A stretch of 12,211 bases of DNA. Origin: Synergistaceae bacterium (GTDB taxonomy: Bacteria; Synergistota; Synergistia; Synergistales; Synergistaceae). The DNA lies in contig JAISQC010000114.1 of the NCBI GenBank assembly GCA_031274465.1, positions 1-12,211 of the forward strand, in the 5' to 3' direction. The notes beneath the pieces are model-generated. The model saw nothing but the letters and a program-made list of their open reading frames with translations. It made no database searches and had not been told where the DNA came from. Numbering within the stretch: the stretch's first letter is position 1; every line of letters begins with the position of its first letter. This document shows positions 6,801-12,211 of the stretch, in pieces. Position numbers and translations under genes: made by a program.

Positions 6801-7773
6801 CGTTCTCCTGGTTGTTGTAGAAACTCGCGGGGTAATTGTCGTATTCGGCGGCTATCGGTATCGCGCGGTTCGACTCGACGCGGTCCTTGATGTATTCCCG
6901 CTCGTCCTCGTTCAACTGCACGAACAGCTTGTGCCTGAGATAGCTCCGATGCCCTTGGTTGTACAGCTGGATGAGATGATGCGTCGCGCCGTTTCGCAGA
7001 GTTTTCTGGACGACGGATATTATCGGTTCCAGCTCGGGGTTTTGCGTCGTCAGTGAAACGGGGCCATATATGAGGGGGAAAAAGTCTTCCGCGCTCACGT
7101 CCCCGTATTTGTCGAAGGCCGCCTCCGCTATCCCCTCGTCGAAAAAGGCATCTATCTCGCCGTTTCTGAGCATATCGTGCGCGGTGTCGTAGTCGTCGAT
7201 GAAAAAAGCCTCGAACGGCATCTTTTCAAGCGGCTTGACCTGATCATGGGTTGTCGTGCCGTCCAAAAACGCGTAGCGCAGAGGCCGTTTTTTTGCAGTC
7301 TCCCTAAGCCCCTCGCTGCCCGATATGCGCATGTACTTGACGGAACGCTCGGCTATGGCGTCGGTCATATAATACGTTTTCCGGCGCTCCTCGGTCGCGG
7401 TGAGCTCCCCGGTGAAGTCTATCGCCTTCGACTCGAGGCCGGAGATCAGGTCCCCCCACTCGTATATCCCGGGCTTGAAGGGTATTCCAAATAATCCGGA
7501 GAGCCAATCGCAAACCAGCGCGGAGAACCCCTCTATTTCCCCGTCCGTGTTGTAAAATGTCTCAGTGCTCAGGTTCATGCCGTAGACGAAGCTACCCCGG
7601 CGCGCTTTCAGCTCTTCGATGGCAGATATCTCAGTTGCCGTAACGCCCGGTATGTCGCGGTAAGAGGCCCACGGCCGGTACTCGCCCTGCGCTTTGGCGT
7701 CGGGCGTTGCGGCGCATCCGCGCCCGCACATCAAAACCGCCGCGGCAATGAGCAGGCAGACGCGTTTTTTCAT
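3892..7773 (-). CDS. Hybrid sensor histidine kinase, two SBP_bac_3 domains
   Basis: This encodes a 1293-residue BvgS/EvgS-like sensor. In order it has a signal peptide (1 to about 21), a first Venus-flytrap domain (about 55-280), a second (about 290-525), a transmembrane span (about 538-560), a GAF domain (about 585-755), HisKA with SHEMRTPMN (phospho-acceptor His784), HATPase_c with N box NLLGNAVKF (897-905), DTGIG (934-938) and GGTGLGLAI (963-971), receiver 1 (phospho-acceptor Asp1072 in CFIDWRMPGMDG) and receiver 2 (Asp1212 in IFMDVQMPEMDG). The ATG at 7773 is chosen because KKRVCLLIAAAVLMCG starts a signal peptide there and GGGCGGTGG precedes it. An upstream in-frame ATG at 7830 would add 19 polar residues before the signal. 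All kinase and receiver motifs are intact. It differs from BvgS in having GAF rather than PAS and in lacking a C-terminal HPt domain. The ligand is unknown; amino acids or related small molecules are typical for this fold. Confidence 0.93.
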   Translation of the reverse strand: MKKRVCLLIAAAVLMCGRGCAATPDAKAQGEYRPWASYRDIPGVTATEISAIEELKARRGSFVYGMNLSTETFYNTDGEIEGFSALVCDWLSGLFGIPFKPGIYEWGDLISGLESKAIDFTGELTATEERRKTYYMTDAIAERSVKYMRISGSEGLRETAKKRPLRYAFLDGTTTHDQVKPLEKMPFEAFFIDDYDTAHDMLRNGEIDAFFDEGIAEAAFDKYGDVSAEDFFPLIYGPVSLTTQNPELEPIISVVQKTLRNGATHHLIQLYNQGHRSYLRHKLFVQLNEDEREYIKDRVESNRAIPIAAEYDNYPASFYNNQENAWQGVAFDVLDEIETLTGLSFERVNDEPMEWPDLLAMLESGASAMITELIRSEEREGRYLWPDASYQTDYYALISRAEFESLDINEVLFSKVGIMTGTAYAEIFHNWFPNHSNTVEYLNTDDAFDALERKDIDLVMATRNLLLSQTNFRERPGFKSNIVFRHPFESTFGFNVKEKTLASIVGKSLRLIDTDGISDRWTRRVFDYRGKMAQAQIPWLIGAAILMLCLLALISAMFMRHRAEGKKLEVAVRERTSELLIRDKLLHTINEAASLLLASDEEQFEDTLRHGMEMMARCVGVDRIYIWQNKMKDGSLKYSRIFKWPGGEDAFEKTENVAAEEPFEFFYIDSIPEWEEKFSSRECVNGPLRGLSQTERTRLAPYGIQSILTIPVFLHDKFWGFVSFDDCHNERSFSKDEEGILRSGGLLLANAMMRNETTKALRAAIAEARAASRAKSDFLSNMSHEMRTPMNAIIGMTAIAKSSQETERKDYCLNKIEAASLHLLGVINDILDMSKIEANRFELSFAEFDLEKMLQNVANIINFRVDEKQQNFTVRIDRNIPRDLIGDDQRLSQVITNLLGNAVKFTPEHGSVSLETHLEEEEGGKCTILFEVADTGIGISREQQARLFTAFGQAESSTSRKFGGTGLGLAISKRIVEMMGGRIWIESEFGKGAKFAFTIQLEIGREKRSGLLPPGAEWKNIRALVVDDSTEILEYLKEIIHGFGVACDTAESGEDALTLVDRNGPYDICFIDWRMPGMDGLELSRRIKEACADKSVIIMISAAEWSSIEEQAHSVGVFKFLSKPIFPSGIADCISECLGTDNQIAQDGESGGEADCFEGNCVLLAEDLEINREIVLALLEPTMLAIDCAENGAEALKMFSDAPDKYDVIFMDVQMPEMDGYEASRRIRALGTPKARSIPIIAMTANVFREDVEKCLSSGMDAHMGKPLDPNDILTMLRKYLPKKGVAPLAVQA

Positions 7774-7847
7774 TTTGCCACCGCCCTGAACATGGGTCCG
7801 CACATTCAACTCGCCTCCACTGCCGGTCAACTAACGGCATGTATACA

Positions 7848-7889
7848 ATAATTAAGCAATATTATAATTAAGTAAGATTATAAACCTAA
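7848..7889 (-). promoter_or_regulatory. AT-rich promoter region of the hybrid kinase
   Basis: Within 7774-7978, the AT-rich block 7840-7890 contrasts with the GC-rich surroundings. On the minus strand it has two TATAAT boxes, at 7866-7861 and 7882-7877. Neither has a good -35 box: the 17-base position gives TTAGGT for the first and TGGAAT for the second. The 9-mer ATAATTAAG is repeated directly at 7848-7856 and 7864-7872 with a 16-base period, overlapping the nearer -10 box, so it may be a regulator site. The leader to the ATG at 7773 would be about 80 bases. Confidence 0.5.
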
Positions 7890-7921
7890 AAGCCAGAATA
7901 TTCCATCTTGCTTCGCATTTG

Positions 7922-7945
7922 CCTCCCCCAATGGGGGAGGGGGAC
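7922..7945. repeat. GC-rich hairpin, REP-like
   Basis: CCTCCCCC (7922-7929) and GGGGGAGG (7933-7940) form an 8-bp stem with a 3-base loop, followed by more G-runs (GGGGA, then GTGGTGGGGGTG at about 7956-7967). It lies about 40 bp past the MATE stop. On the MATE transcript no T-run follows the stem, so it is not a classic intrinsic terminator. It resembles short CCTCCCCC-type palindromes that I recall as dispersed repeats in several gut and anaerobe genomes. That identification is tentative. The G-runs could also fold as a G-quadruplex. Confidence 0.5.
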
Positions 7946-7978
7946 AGGATGTGCTGTGGTGGGGGTGCCTTTGCCGAA

Positions 7979-9364
7979 TCAAGAGGATTTTATCTTTTCT
8001 AGCAAAAAGTCGTTTTTAATCTTTCGGATCAGGTGGGCCAGGAAAATCGCGGACACGATGGCCGCGAAGAACCATGACGCCGGCTGGTACGCCCAAACGA
8101 CCCCTATCCCCCATAGCGAAGCCAGCAGGTACGCCGCCGGCACGCGCACTACGAGCGAGCGCACTAGCTGCGCTATGGTGCCGAACGCCGAGTAGCCTGT
8201 CGCCACGAAAAGCGAGTTCATCATGAGCTGCGCTATTACGAAGGGGTACGACGTTATGGCGTATCTGATCGACAGCACCGCTGCTTCCGCCGCTTCCGGA
8301 GTCGGGCGGAACAGATCGATGAACAGCCTCGGGAACACGAAGAGGATCGACCCGACGGATAGCGACGCTACGCCGGCGATGGCCGCCGCCGCCTTCATCC
8401 CGTCCGTCATCCTCCTAAGGTCACGCCTGCCGTAGTTGAACGCGAGGAACGGAGTCAGCGAGGTCGCTACGCCTGCGATTATGGTGAATGAAAAATCCTC
8501 TATGCGAAGGCTCATCATCAGCGCGACCACCGCGTAATTGCCGAAACCGGCGAGTATCTTGTTGAGCCAGCCGAACCCGAGCGCCACGCTGCCGGTCGAC
8601 AGGGTGACGGGAAACCCTATCGACGCTATGCTCTTCCAGTATTTGAGGAAAATCCTTCTCGGGTTGGGGATGACCGGGATGAATATCCCGCCCGATCCCC
8701 TCATCCTGAAATAAAGGTACGCCGATGCCGCGACCCTGCCTATCAGCGTCGCGATGGCGGCGCCTTCCACGCCCATGCCGAGGGAAAAGATGAATATCGG
8801 GTCGAGTATGACGTTTACGACGTTCGCTATGGTCATCGAGATGAGCGGGGTCACGGCGTCTCCCTGGCACCTGAACACGCTGTTGGATACGAAGGTATAC
8901 GCGATTAGAGGCGCTGTGACCGGCCACCAGAAGTTGTATAGGTATGCGTGCCGCAGAAGGGCCGTGTTGCCCATGGCGCCGAACCACTCGAATATCATAG
9001 CCGATGATCTGCTGGAGAAGAGCGGGAGCATCGGAACGCACAGCGCGTAGGCGAGCGTGAGGCCGGCAACGGCTATCAATCGGGCCATCCTCTGATTGCC
9101 CATGCCGAGGTTCTGCCCCACCAGCGCCGTCGTCCCGCCGACCACCCCCTCCATGAGCGCGAAGAAGGCTATCGCCACGGGGAGCGAGAGCGACATAGCC
9201 GCTATCTGGTCCTCTCCGAGCCACGAGACATAGATGGAGTCGGCCAGAAAAACCAGCGTGTTGAGGAACATCATCCCCATGGACGGCAGTGAAAGGCGCA
9301 ACAACAGCTTCATGACAGGGGCTTCGCCGAGGTCCTGCTGTTTCTGCGTTATGGCTTTTTTCAT
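7979..9364 (-). CDS. MATE family multidrug efflux transporter
   Basis: This encodes a 461-residue inner-membrane antiporter that exports drugs or metabolites using a Na+ or H+ gradient. The sequence shows twelve hydrophobic segments in two MatE halves (about residues 20-220 and 240-445). The first half carries ADSIYVSWLG (41-50), LVGQNLGMGN (81-90) and the family hallmark NVILDPIFIF...GMGVEGAAIAT (184-206). The second half repeats the pattern with TSLTPFLAFNYGRRD (301-315) and ends in a basic tail. Length is normal (450-470). The ATG at 9364 gives a short polar N-terminus before the first helix, as expected. Its ribosome binding site is weak: GGA or AGGA lies 13 or more bases upstream. It is divergently transcribed from hydF across 159 bp. 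The substrate cannot be deduced, and nothing links it firmly to hydrogenase maturation beyond the shared promoter region. Confidence 0.95.
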   Translation of the reverse strand: MKKAITQKQQDLGEAPVMKLLLRLSLPSMGMMFLNTLVFLADSIYVSWLGEDQIAAMSLSLPVAIAFFALMEGVVGGTTALVGQNLGMGNQRMARLIAVAGLTLAYALCVPMLPLFSSRSSAMIFEWFGAMGNTALLRHAYLYNFWWPVTAPLIAYTFVSNSVFRCQGDAVTPLISMTIANVVNVILDPIFIFSLGMGVEGAAIATLIGRVAASAYLYFRMRGSGGIFIPVIPNPRRIFLKYWKSIASIGFPVTLSTGSVALGFGWLNKILAGFGNYAVVALMMSLRIEDFSFTIIAGVATSLTPFLAFNYGRRDLRRMTDGMKAAAAIAGVASLSVGSILFVFPRLFIDLFRPTPEAAEAAVLSIRYAITSYPFVIAQLMMNSLFVATGYSAFGTIAQLVRSLVVRVPAAYLLASLWGIGVVWAYQPASWFFAAIVSAIFLAHLIRKIKNDFLLEKIKSS

Positions 9365-9382
9365 AGATTTTATTTTCCAATC

Positions 9383-9407
9383 CTGATCAGCATAGGATGA
9401 GATTATA
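9383..9407 (-). promoter_or_regulatory. MATE gene promoter with CTGATCAG palindrome
   Basis: On the minus strand a perfect TATAAT lies at 9407-9402. The -35 position (about 9430-9425, ATTTAT) is weak. The 8-base palindrome CTGATCAG (9383-9390) would fall just after the transcription start and could be a repressor site. The leader to the ATG at 9364 is about 30 bases. Confidence 0.5.
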
Positions 9408-9437
9408 CACGATCATGGCGCGGCATAAATGCGAACT

Positions 9438-9460
9438 TGCGCATGACGTGCGCATGAACG
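9438..9460. repeat. 11-bp tandem repeat at the -35 of hydF
   Basis: TGCGCATGACG (9438-9448) is followed at once by TGCGCATGAACG (9449-9460), a near-perfect tandem with a one-turn (11-base) period. Each unit contains the palindrome TGCGCA. The second unit covers the position where the hydF -35 box should be (9453-9458), so a bound protein could activate or block this promoter. It also lies upstream of the divergent MATE promoter. Confidence 0.55.
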
Positions 9461-9472
9461 CCGATTGCCCCG

Positions 9473-9519
9473 TGATATAATTTTTTTGGAATTGCGGCGC
9501 GATGCCGCCACGGGGGGAG
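9473..9519 (+). promoter_or_regulatory. hydF extended -10 promoter and ribosome binding site
   Basis: TGATATAAT (9473-9481) is an extended -10 element, with TG one base ahead of a perfect TATAAT. No good -35 box is present (CATGAA at 9453-9458). A small hairpin with GCGGC/GCCGC arms (9494-9498 and 9504-9508) lies in the leader. The strong ribosome binding site GGGGGGAG (9512-9519) precedes the ATG at 9524. Confidence 0.65.
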
Positions 9520-9523
9520 CGAT

Positions 9524-10729
9524 ATGGGTTTAAACGACACGCCGTCGTCCGAGCGGGTTCATATCGGAATTTTCGGCATGAGGAACGCCGGAAAGTCGAG
9601 CCTGCTGAACGCTATCGCCGGACAGCCGCTTGCAGTGGTGTCCGAAACCGCAGGGACCACGACGGACCCAGTCCGCAAGTCGATGGAGCTTCTGCCGGTC
9701 GGCCCGGTTCTGCTGATCGACACCCCGGGCATCGATGACGCTGGGGAGCTTGGCGAAAAGCGCGTCGAAAAGGCGCGCCAAGTGTTGCGCCAGACTGACG
9801 CGGCAGTGCTCGTCGTGGACTCGCGCCTCGGAAAATCCGCCCACGATCTGGAGCTCCTGCGCGCGTTCGATTCGGCCGGGGTGCCGCACGTCACGGCATT
9901 CAGCAAGTGCGACCTGCTGGAGGACCGCCCCGGCATAGCAAAAGACGAAATATTCGTGAGCGCCGAGACGGGGGAGAACATCGAGGCATTGAAGGAGCGC
10001 ATCGCGGCGGCCGTGCGCACGGAGGGCGAAAAACTCCGCATAGTAGGCGATCTCCTGCACCCGGCGGATTTCGCGGTGCTGGTGGTCCCCATCGACGCAT
10101 CCGCGCCCAAAGGGCGCCTCATCCTTCCGCAACAGCAGACCATACGGGACATACTGGAAGCCGACGCCGCAGCGGTAGTGGTCAAGGAGTTCGAGCTTCG
10201 CGAGACGCTCGAAAGCCTCGGCAAGCGCCCGGCGCTGGTCATCACCGACAGCCAGGTTTTCGCGAAGGTTTCGGCGGACACGCCCCCCGACATGCCATTA
10301 ACGAGTTTCTCTATTCTCATGGCGCGCTACAAGGGCTTGCTGGACGCGTCGGTCAGGGGCGTTCTGGAACTGGATATGATATCGGACGGGGACAAAATCC
10401 TCATCGCGGAGGGCTGCACGCATCACCGCCAGTGCGATGACATCGGAACGGTCAAACTGCCGCGCTGGATCCGTCAGCACACCGGGAAAAAACCGGAGTT
10501 CGAGTTCACGTCGGGCGGCGGCTTTCCCGACGACCTCTCCCCCTACAGTCTCATAGTCCATTGCGGGGGTTGCATGATAAATGGCCGTGAGATGAAATAC
10601 CGCCAGAGGGAGGCCGCGTCGCAAGGGGTTCCGATCACGAATTTCGGCGTGCTCATAGCCCACATGCAGGGGATATTGAAGCGCTGCGTGTCGATTTTCC
10701 CCCACCTGTCGGCGGAATTCGAGGAATGA
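9524..10729 (+). CDS. hydF: [FeFe]-hydrogenase maturation GTPase HydF
   Basis: This encodes a 401-residue scaffold GTPase. It receives the [2Fe] subcluster built by HydE and HydG and hands it to apo-hydrogenase (HydA). The N-terminal Era/TrmE-like GTPase domain (about 10-170) shows the P-loop GMRNAGKSS (18-26), TAGTTTDP (42-49), DTPG (66-69), SKCD (127-130, a variant of NKxD) and SAETG (146-150). The middle dimerisation part spans about 175-285. The C-terminal [4Fe-4S] cluster domain has Cys298-x-His300, then 45 residues to His346-Cys347-x-x-Cys350, the HydF-specific C-x-H...H-C-x-x-C pattern. The length is standard and all motifs are present. It has a strong GGGGGGAG site and an extended -10 promoter. 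The next gene, an aspartase-like lyase, starts 3 bases after its stop. HydE, HydG and the hydrogenase itself are not in the window. Confidence 0.96.
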   Translation: MGLNDTPSSERVHIGIFGMRNAGKSSLLNAIAGQPLAVVSETAGTTTDPVRKSMELLPVGPVLLIDTPGIDDAGELGEKRVEKARQVLRQTDAAVLVVDSRLGKSAHDLELLRAFDSAGVPHVTAFSKCDLLEDRPGIAKDEIFVSAETGENIEALKERIAAAVRTEGEKLRIVGDLLHPADFAVLVVPIDASAPKGRLILPQQQTIRDILEADAAAVVVKEFELRETLESLGKRPALVITDSQVFAKVSADTPPDMPLTSFSILMARYKGLLDASVRGVLELDMISDGDKILIAEGCTHHRQCDDIGTVKLPRWIRQHTGKKPEFEFTSGGGFPDDLSPYSLIVHCGGCMINGREMKYRQREAASQGVPITNFGVLIAHMQGILKRCVSIFPHLSAEFEE

Positions 10730-10732
10730 CCA

Positions 10733-12130
10733 GTGCGGACTGAGAGGGACATGCTGGGGGAGGTCGAGCTGCCGGACGGCGCGCTCTTTGGAATACAGAG
10801 CGCGCGGGCGCGCGAAAATTTCGGGCTGTCGTACAAGCCGGTGAACAGGCGCCTCATACACGCCATCGTAAAGGTCAAAAGATCCGCCGCAGTCGTTTAC
10901 GAAAAACTCACGGTCGGCAAAGACGGGGTTTACAGGGCTATAGTGAACGCGTGCGACCTGGTGCTTGCAGGCGAGGCGGGGCCGGAATCCGAGATGTTCA
11001 TCGTAGACGCCTTGCAGGGCGGTGCCGGCACGTCGACGAATATGAACGTAAACGAGGTGCTGGCGAACATCGCGCTTCGCTCAATGGGGCGCGGGTGCGG
11101 CGAGTACGGCGCCGTCCATCCGTTGGACGACGTGAACCGGGGGCAGTCGACCAACGACGTCTACCCCACGGCGCTTCGCATAGCGGCGATAGAGCTGTTG
11201 CGGGAATTGAGCGAGTCATGCGCTAAATTGCAGCAATCCCTTCAAGAGCGCGAAAACGAGTTCGGCGAGGTTCGCAAGCTGGGCCGCACCGAGCTGATGG
11301 ACGCCGTGCCGATAACGCTCGGAGCGGAATTCGGCGCGTACGCGCAGGCGATAGCCCGCGACCGATGGAGGCTCTACAAGGTCGAGGAACGGCTCCGGCA
11401 GGTGAACATCGGCGGGACCGCCGTTGGACTGCCCCCCAAAGACGAGCGCAAATACAGGTTCGGCGTCATCGAGGAACTGCGGCGCGTCACGGGGATCGGG
11501 CTTGCCGCCGCAGAATATCCGAAGGACATCACTCAGAACAACGACGTGTTCGTGGAGGTCTCCGGACTGCTGAAAGCTCTGGCGGTGAACCTGATGAAGA
11601 TATCGAACGACCTGAGGCTGATGAACTCCGGCCCGCACGGCGGACTGGGCGAGATAAGGCTTGCGGGCCTTCAGGCCGGCAGCACGGTAATGCCCGGGAA
11701 GTCGAACCCGGTGATCCCTGAGATGGTCATGCAGGCGGCAATGAAGGTCATCGCCGGGGACGCGGCGATAACGTCAGCCGCCGCCCACGGTGAGTTTGAG
11801 CTGAACGCTTTTTTGCCGCTGATAGCCGACACTCTGCTCGAAAACCTGTCGCTCTTGGAACGCGCGTCCGCGCTGTTCAGGCTGAAGTGCGTCGATACCC
11901 TCTTTGCGAACGCAGAAAGATGCGAGGCTCTGCTCGGCGGCTCGTACGCGTTTGCGGCGTCGTTCGTAGCTACGCTCGGCTACGACCGCGTGGCGCGCGC
12001 CATCGCGGACAACGGGGGGGACAGCGCGAAAATACGGGAAGCCCTCGAAGCCTTCCTTAGGGAAACGCTGAATAAACAACCTTTTGGCTGCAATGGGCAT
12101 CTTCGCCCTCCCTCTTCACGTTTGCCATAA
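10733..12130 (+). CDS. aspA: Aspartase/fumarase-family lyase, hydF-linked
   Basis: This encodes a 465-residue lyase, most likely aspartate ammonia-lyase (aspartate to fumarate + NH3). The GTG start at 10733 is chosen because RTERDMLGEVELP is the conserved N-terminus and GAGGA sits 7 bases upstream, inside the hydF stop region. Motifs are QGGAGTSTNMNVNEVLAN (95-112), QSTNDVYPT (138-146), GRTELMDAVPITLG (184-197) and the signature loop GSTVMPGKSNP (316-326), with catalytic Ser317, Lys323 and Asn325. GGAGTS and QSTND favour aspartase over fumarase. Two oddities: residue 187 is Glu where aspartases have Gln and fumarases His, and the last ~20 residues (from NKQPFGC) look unlike family C-termini and coincide with a structured repeat. 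Translation is probably coupled to hydF (3-base gap). A function tied to H-cluster assembly is plausible. Fumarase or a lyase for another substrate is the alternative. Confidence 0.82.
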   Translation: MRTERDMLGEVELPDGALFGIQSARARENFGLSYKPVNRRLIHAIVKVKRSAAVVYEKLTVGKDGVYRAIVNACDLVLAGEAGPESEMFIVDALQGGAGTSTNMNVNEVLANIALRSMGRGCGEYGAVHPLDDVNRGQSTNDVYPTALRIAAIELLRELSESCAKLQQSLQERENEFGEVRKLGRTELMDAVPITLGAEFGAYAQAIARDRWRLYKVEERLRQVNIGGTAVGLPPKDERKYRFGVIEELRRVTGIGLAAAEYPKDITQNNDVFVEVSGLLKALAVNLMKISNDLRLMNSGPHGGLGEIRLAGLQAGSTVMPGKSNPVIPEMVMQAAMKVIAGDAAITSAAAHGEFELNAFLPLIADTLLENLSLLERASALFRLKCVDTLFANAERCEALLGGSYAFAASFVATLGYDRVARAIADNGGDSAKIREALEAFLRETLNKQPFGCNGHLRPPSSRLP

Positions 12131-12211
12131 AAATGGTCCTCGACGTAGCTCTGCTACGCCTGCGGCCATTTTCACGACAACCGTTTCGACGGAGAACGAA
12201 TCTACTCCATT
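12071..12211 (+). repeat. Structured tail, probable interspersed repeat
   Basis: From about CTGAATAAACAACC (12068-12081) onward, base composition and style change, and the reading frame of the lyase continues only by chance to a TAA at 12128. An imperfect two-storey hairpin follows: outer arms AAAATGG (12130-12136) and CCATTTT (12166-12172), inner arms CGTAGC (12144-12149) and GCTACG (12153-12158), separated by internal loops. TTTTC at its end could give some termination. The pattern, with GCCATAAAAATGG and GTAGCTCTGCTACGCC, resembles dispersed repeats that I recall from other bacterial genomes. The other copies that would prove it cannot be seen here. The remaining bases to 12211 show no gene. 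Confidence 0.5.

Noticed and set aside
6316..7056. 246-codon plus-strand open frame within the kinase region
   Set aside because: It is opposite the well-supported binding-domain coding sequence of the hybrid kinase, and its composition is typical of a mirror frame. No ribosome binding site or family match is evident.
7710..7773. Lipoprotein signal in the kinase (Cys residues near the signal peptide end)
   Set aside because: The Cys residues are not preceded by a good lipobox: the flanks read VLMC and GRGC rather than L-A/S-G/A-C. An ordinary signal peptide or uncleaved anchor is more likely.
7774..7830. Upstream ATG (7830) as the start of the hybrid kinase
   Set aside because: It would place 19 polar residues ahead of the signal peptide. 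The ATG at 7773 has a GGTGG site and begins directly with a Lys-Lys-Arg signal peptide.
8421..9380. 319-codon minus-strand open frame overlapping the MATE gene
   Set aside because: It is a shifted frame of the MATE gene with Arg/His/Pro-rich translation. The MATE frame has clear transmembrane segments and family motifs.
10733..12130. Fumarase (fumC) as the name of the lyase
   Set aside because: The GGAGTSTNMN and QSTNDVYPT motifs match aspartase rather than the fumarase forms (SGSGTQ and QSSND), and the fumarase His after GRT is absent.
1..12211. tRNA, rRNA, riboswitch, prophage or insertion-sequence genes
   Set aside because: I looked on both strands for tRNA-like cloverleaf ends, transposase or integrase motifs and long leader structures, and found none.

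Overview
This window looks like chromosomal DNA from a GC-rich, anaerobic, probably Gram-negative fermentative bacterium. HydF (maturation of [FeFe]-hydrogenase) points to hydrogen metabolism. GTP-dependent PEP carboxykinase and an aspartase-type lyase fit a C4-dicarboxylate or amino-acid fermenting metabolism. The kinase, with two periplasmic binding domains behind a signal peptide, suits a cell with a periplasm. Synergistota would fit, but that is inference from gene content and style; no marker gene is present.

Layout from left to right. (1) Positions 1-509 hold no convincing gene. They contain a roughly 39-bp imperfect direct repeat (41-79 and 407-445), a strong hairpin and a cluster of short A-rich repeats. 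(2) A complete type II toxin-antitoxin pair, vapB-vapC (558-1215), lies behind a good promoter with palindromes. Its base composition is visibly more AT-rich than the genes to its right. (3) pckG (1294-3075) has its own TATAAT box and ends at a 12-bp perfect hairpin shared with the convergent gene. (4) A leftward pair follows: a 1293-residue hybrid sensor kinase (3892-7773) with two solute-binding-type domains, a GAF domain and two receivers, then a GYF_2-RDD membrane protein (3127-3864) 27 bp downstream. (5) A leftward MATE efflux transporter spans 7979-9364. (6) A divergent promoter region (9365-9523) has an 11-bp tandem repeat lying over the -35 position of the rightward promoter. (7) A rightward two-gene operon, hydF (9524-10729) then an aspartase/fumarase-family lyase (10733-12130), is separated by only 3 bp. 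(8) A structured tail from about 12071 to 12211 looks like an interspersed repeat that runs into the 3' end of the lyase gene.

Functional links: the hydF-aspA arrangement suggests that the lyase provides something for H-cluster assembly, possibly ammonia for the bridging amine ligand, rather than general aspartate catabolism. The kinase and RDD protein probably form one transcription unit that senses a periplasmic small molecule. No cognate HPt or output regulator is in the window, so the relay must finish elsewhere. No wholly unknown multi-gene system is evident. The best leads are the hyd-linked lyase with unusual active-site residues and a suspicious C-terminus, the kinase-RDD pair, and the repeat structures.
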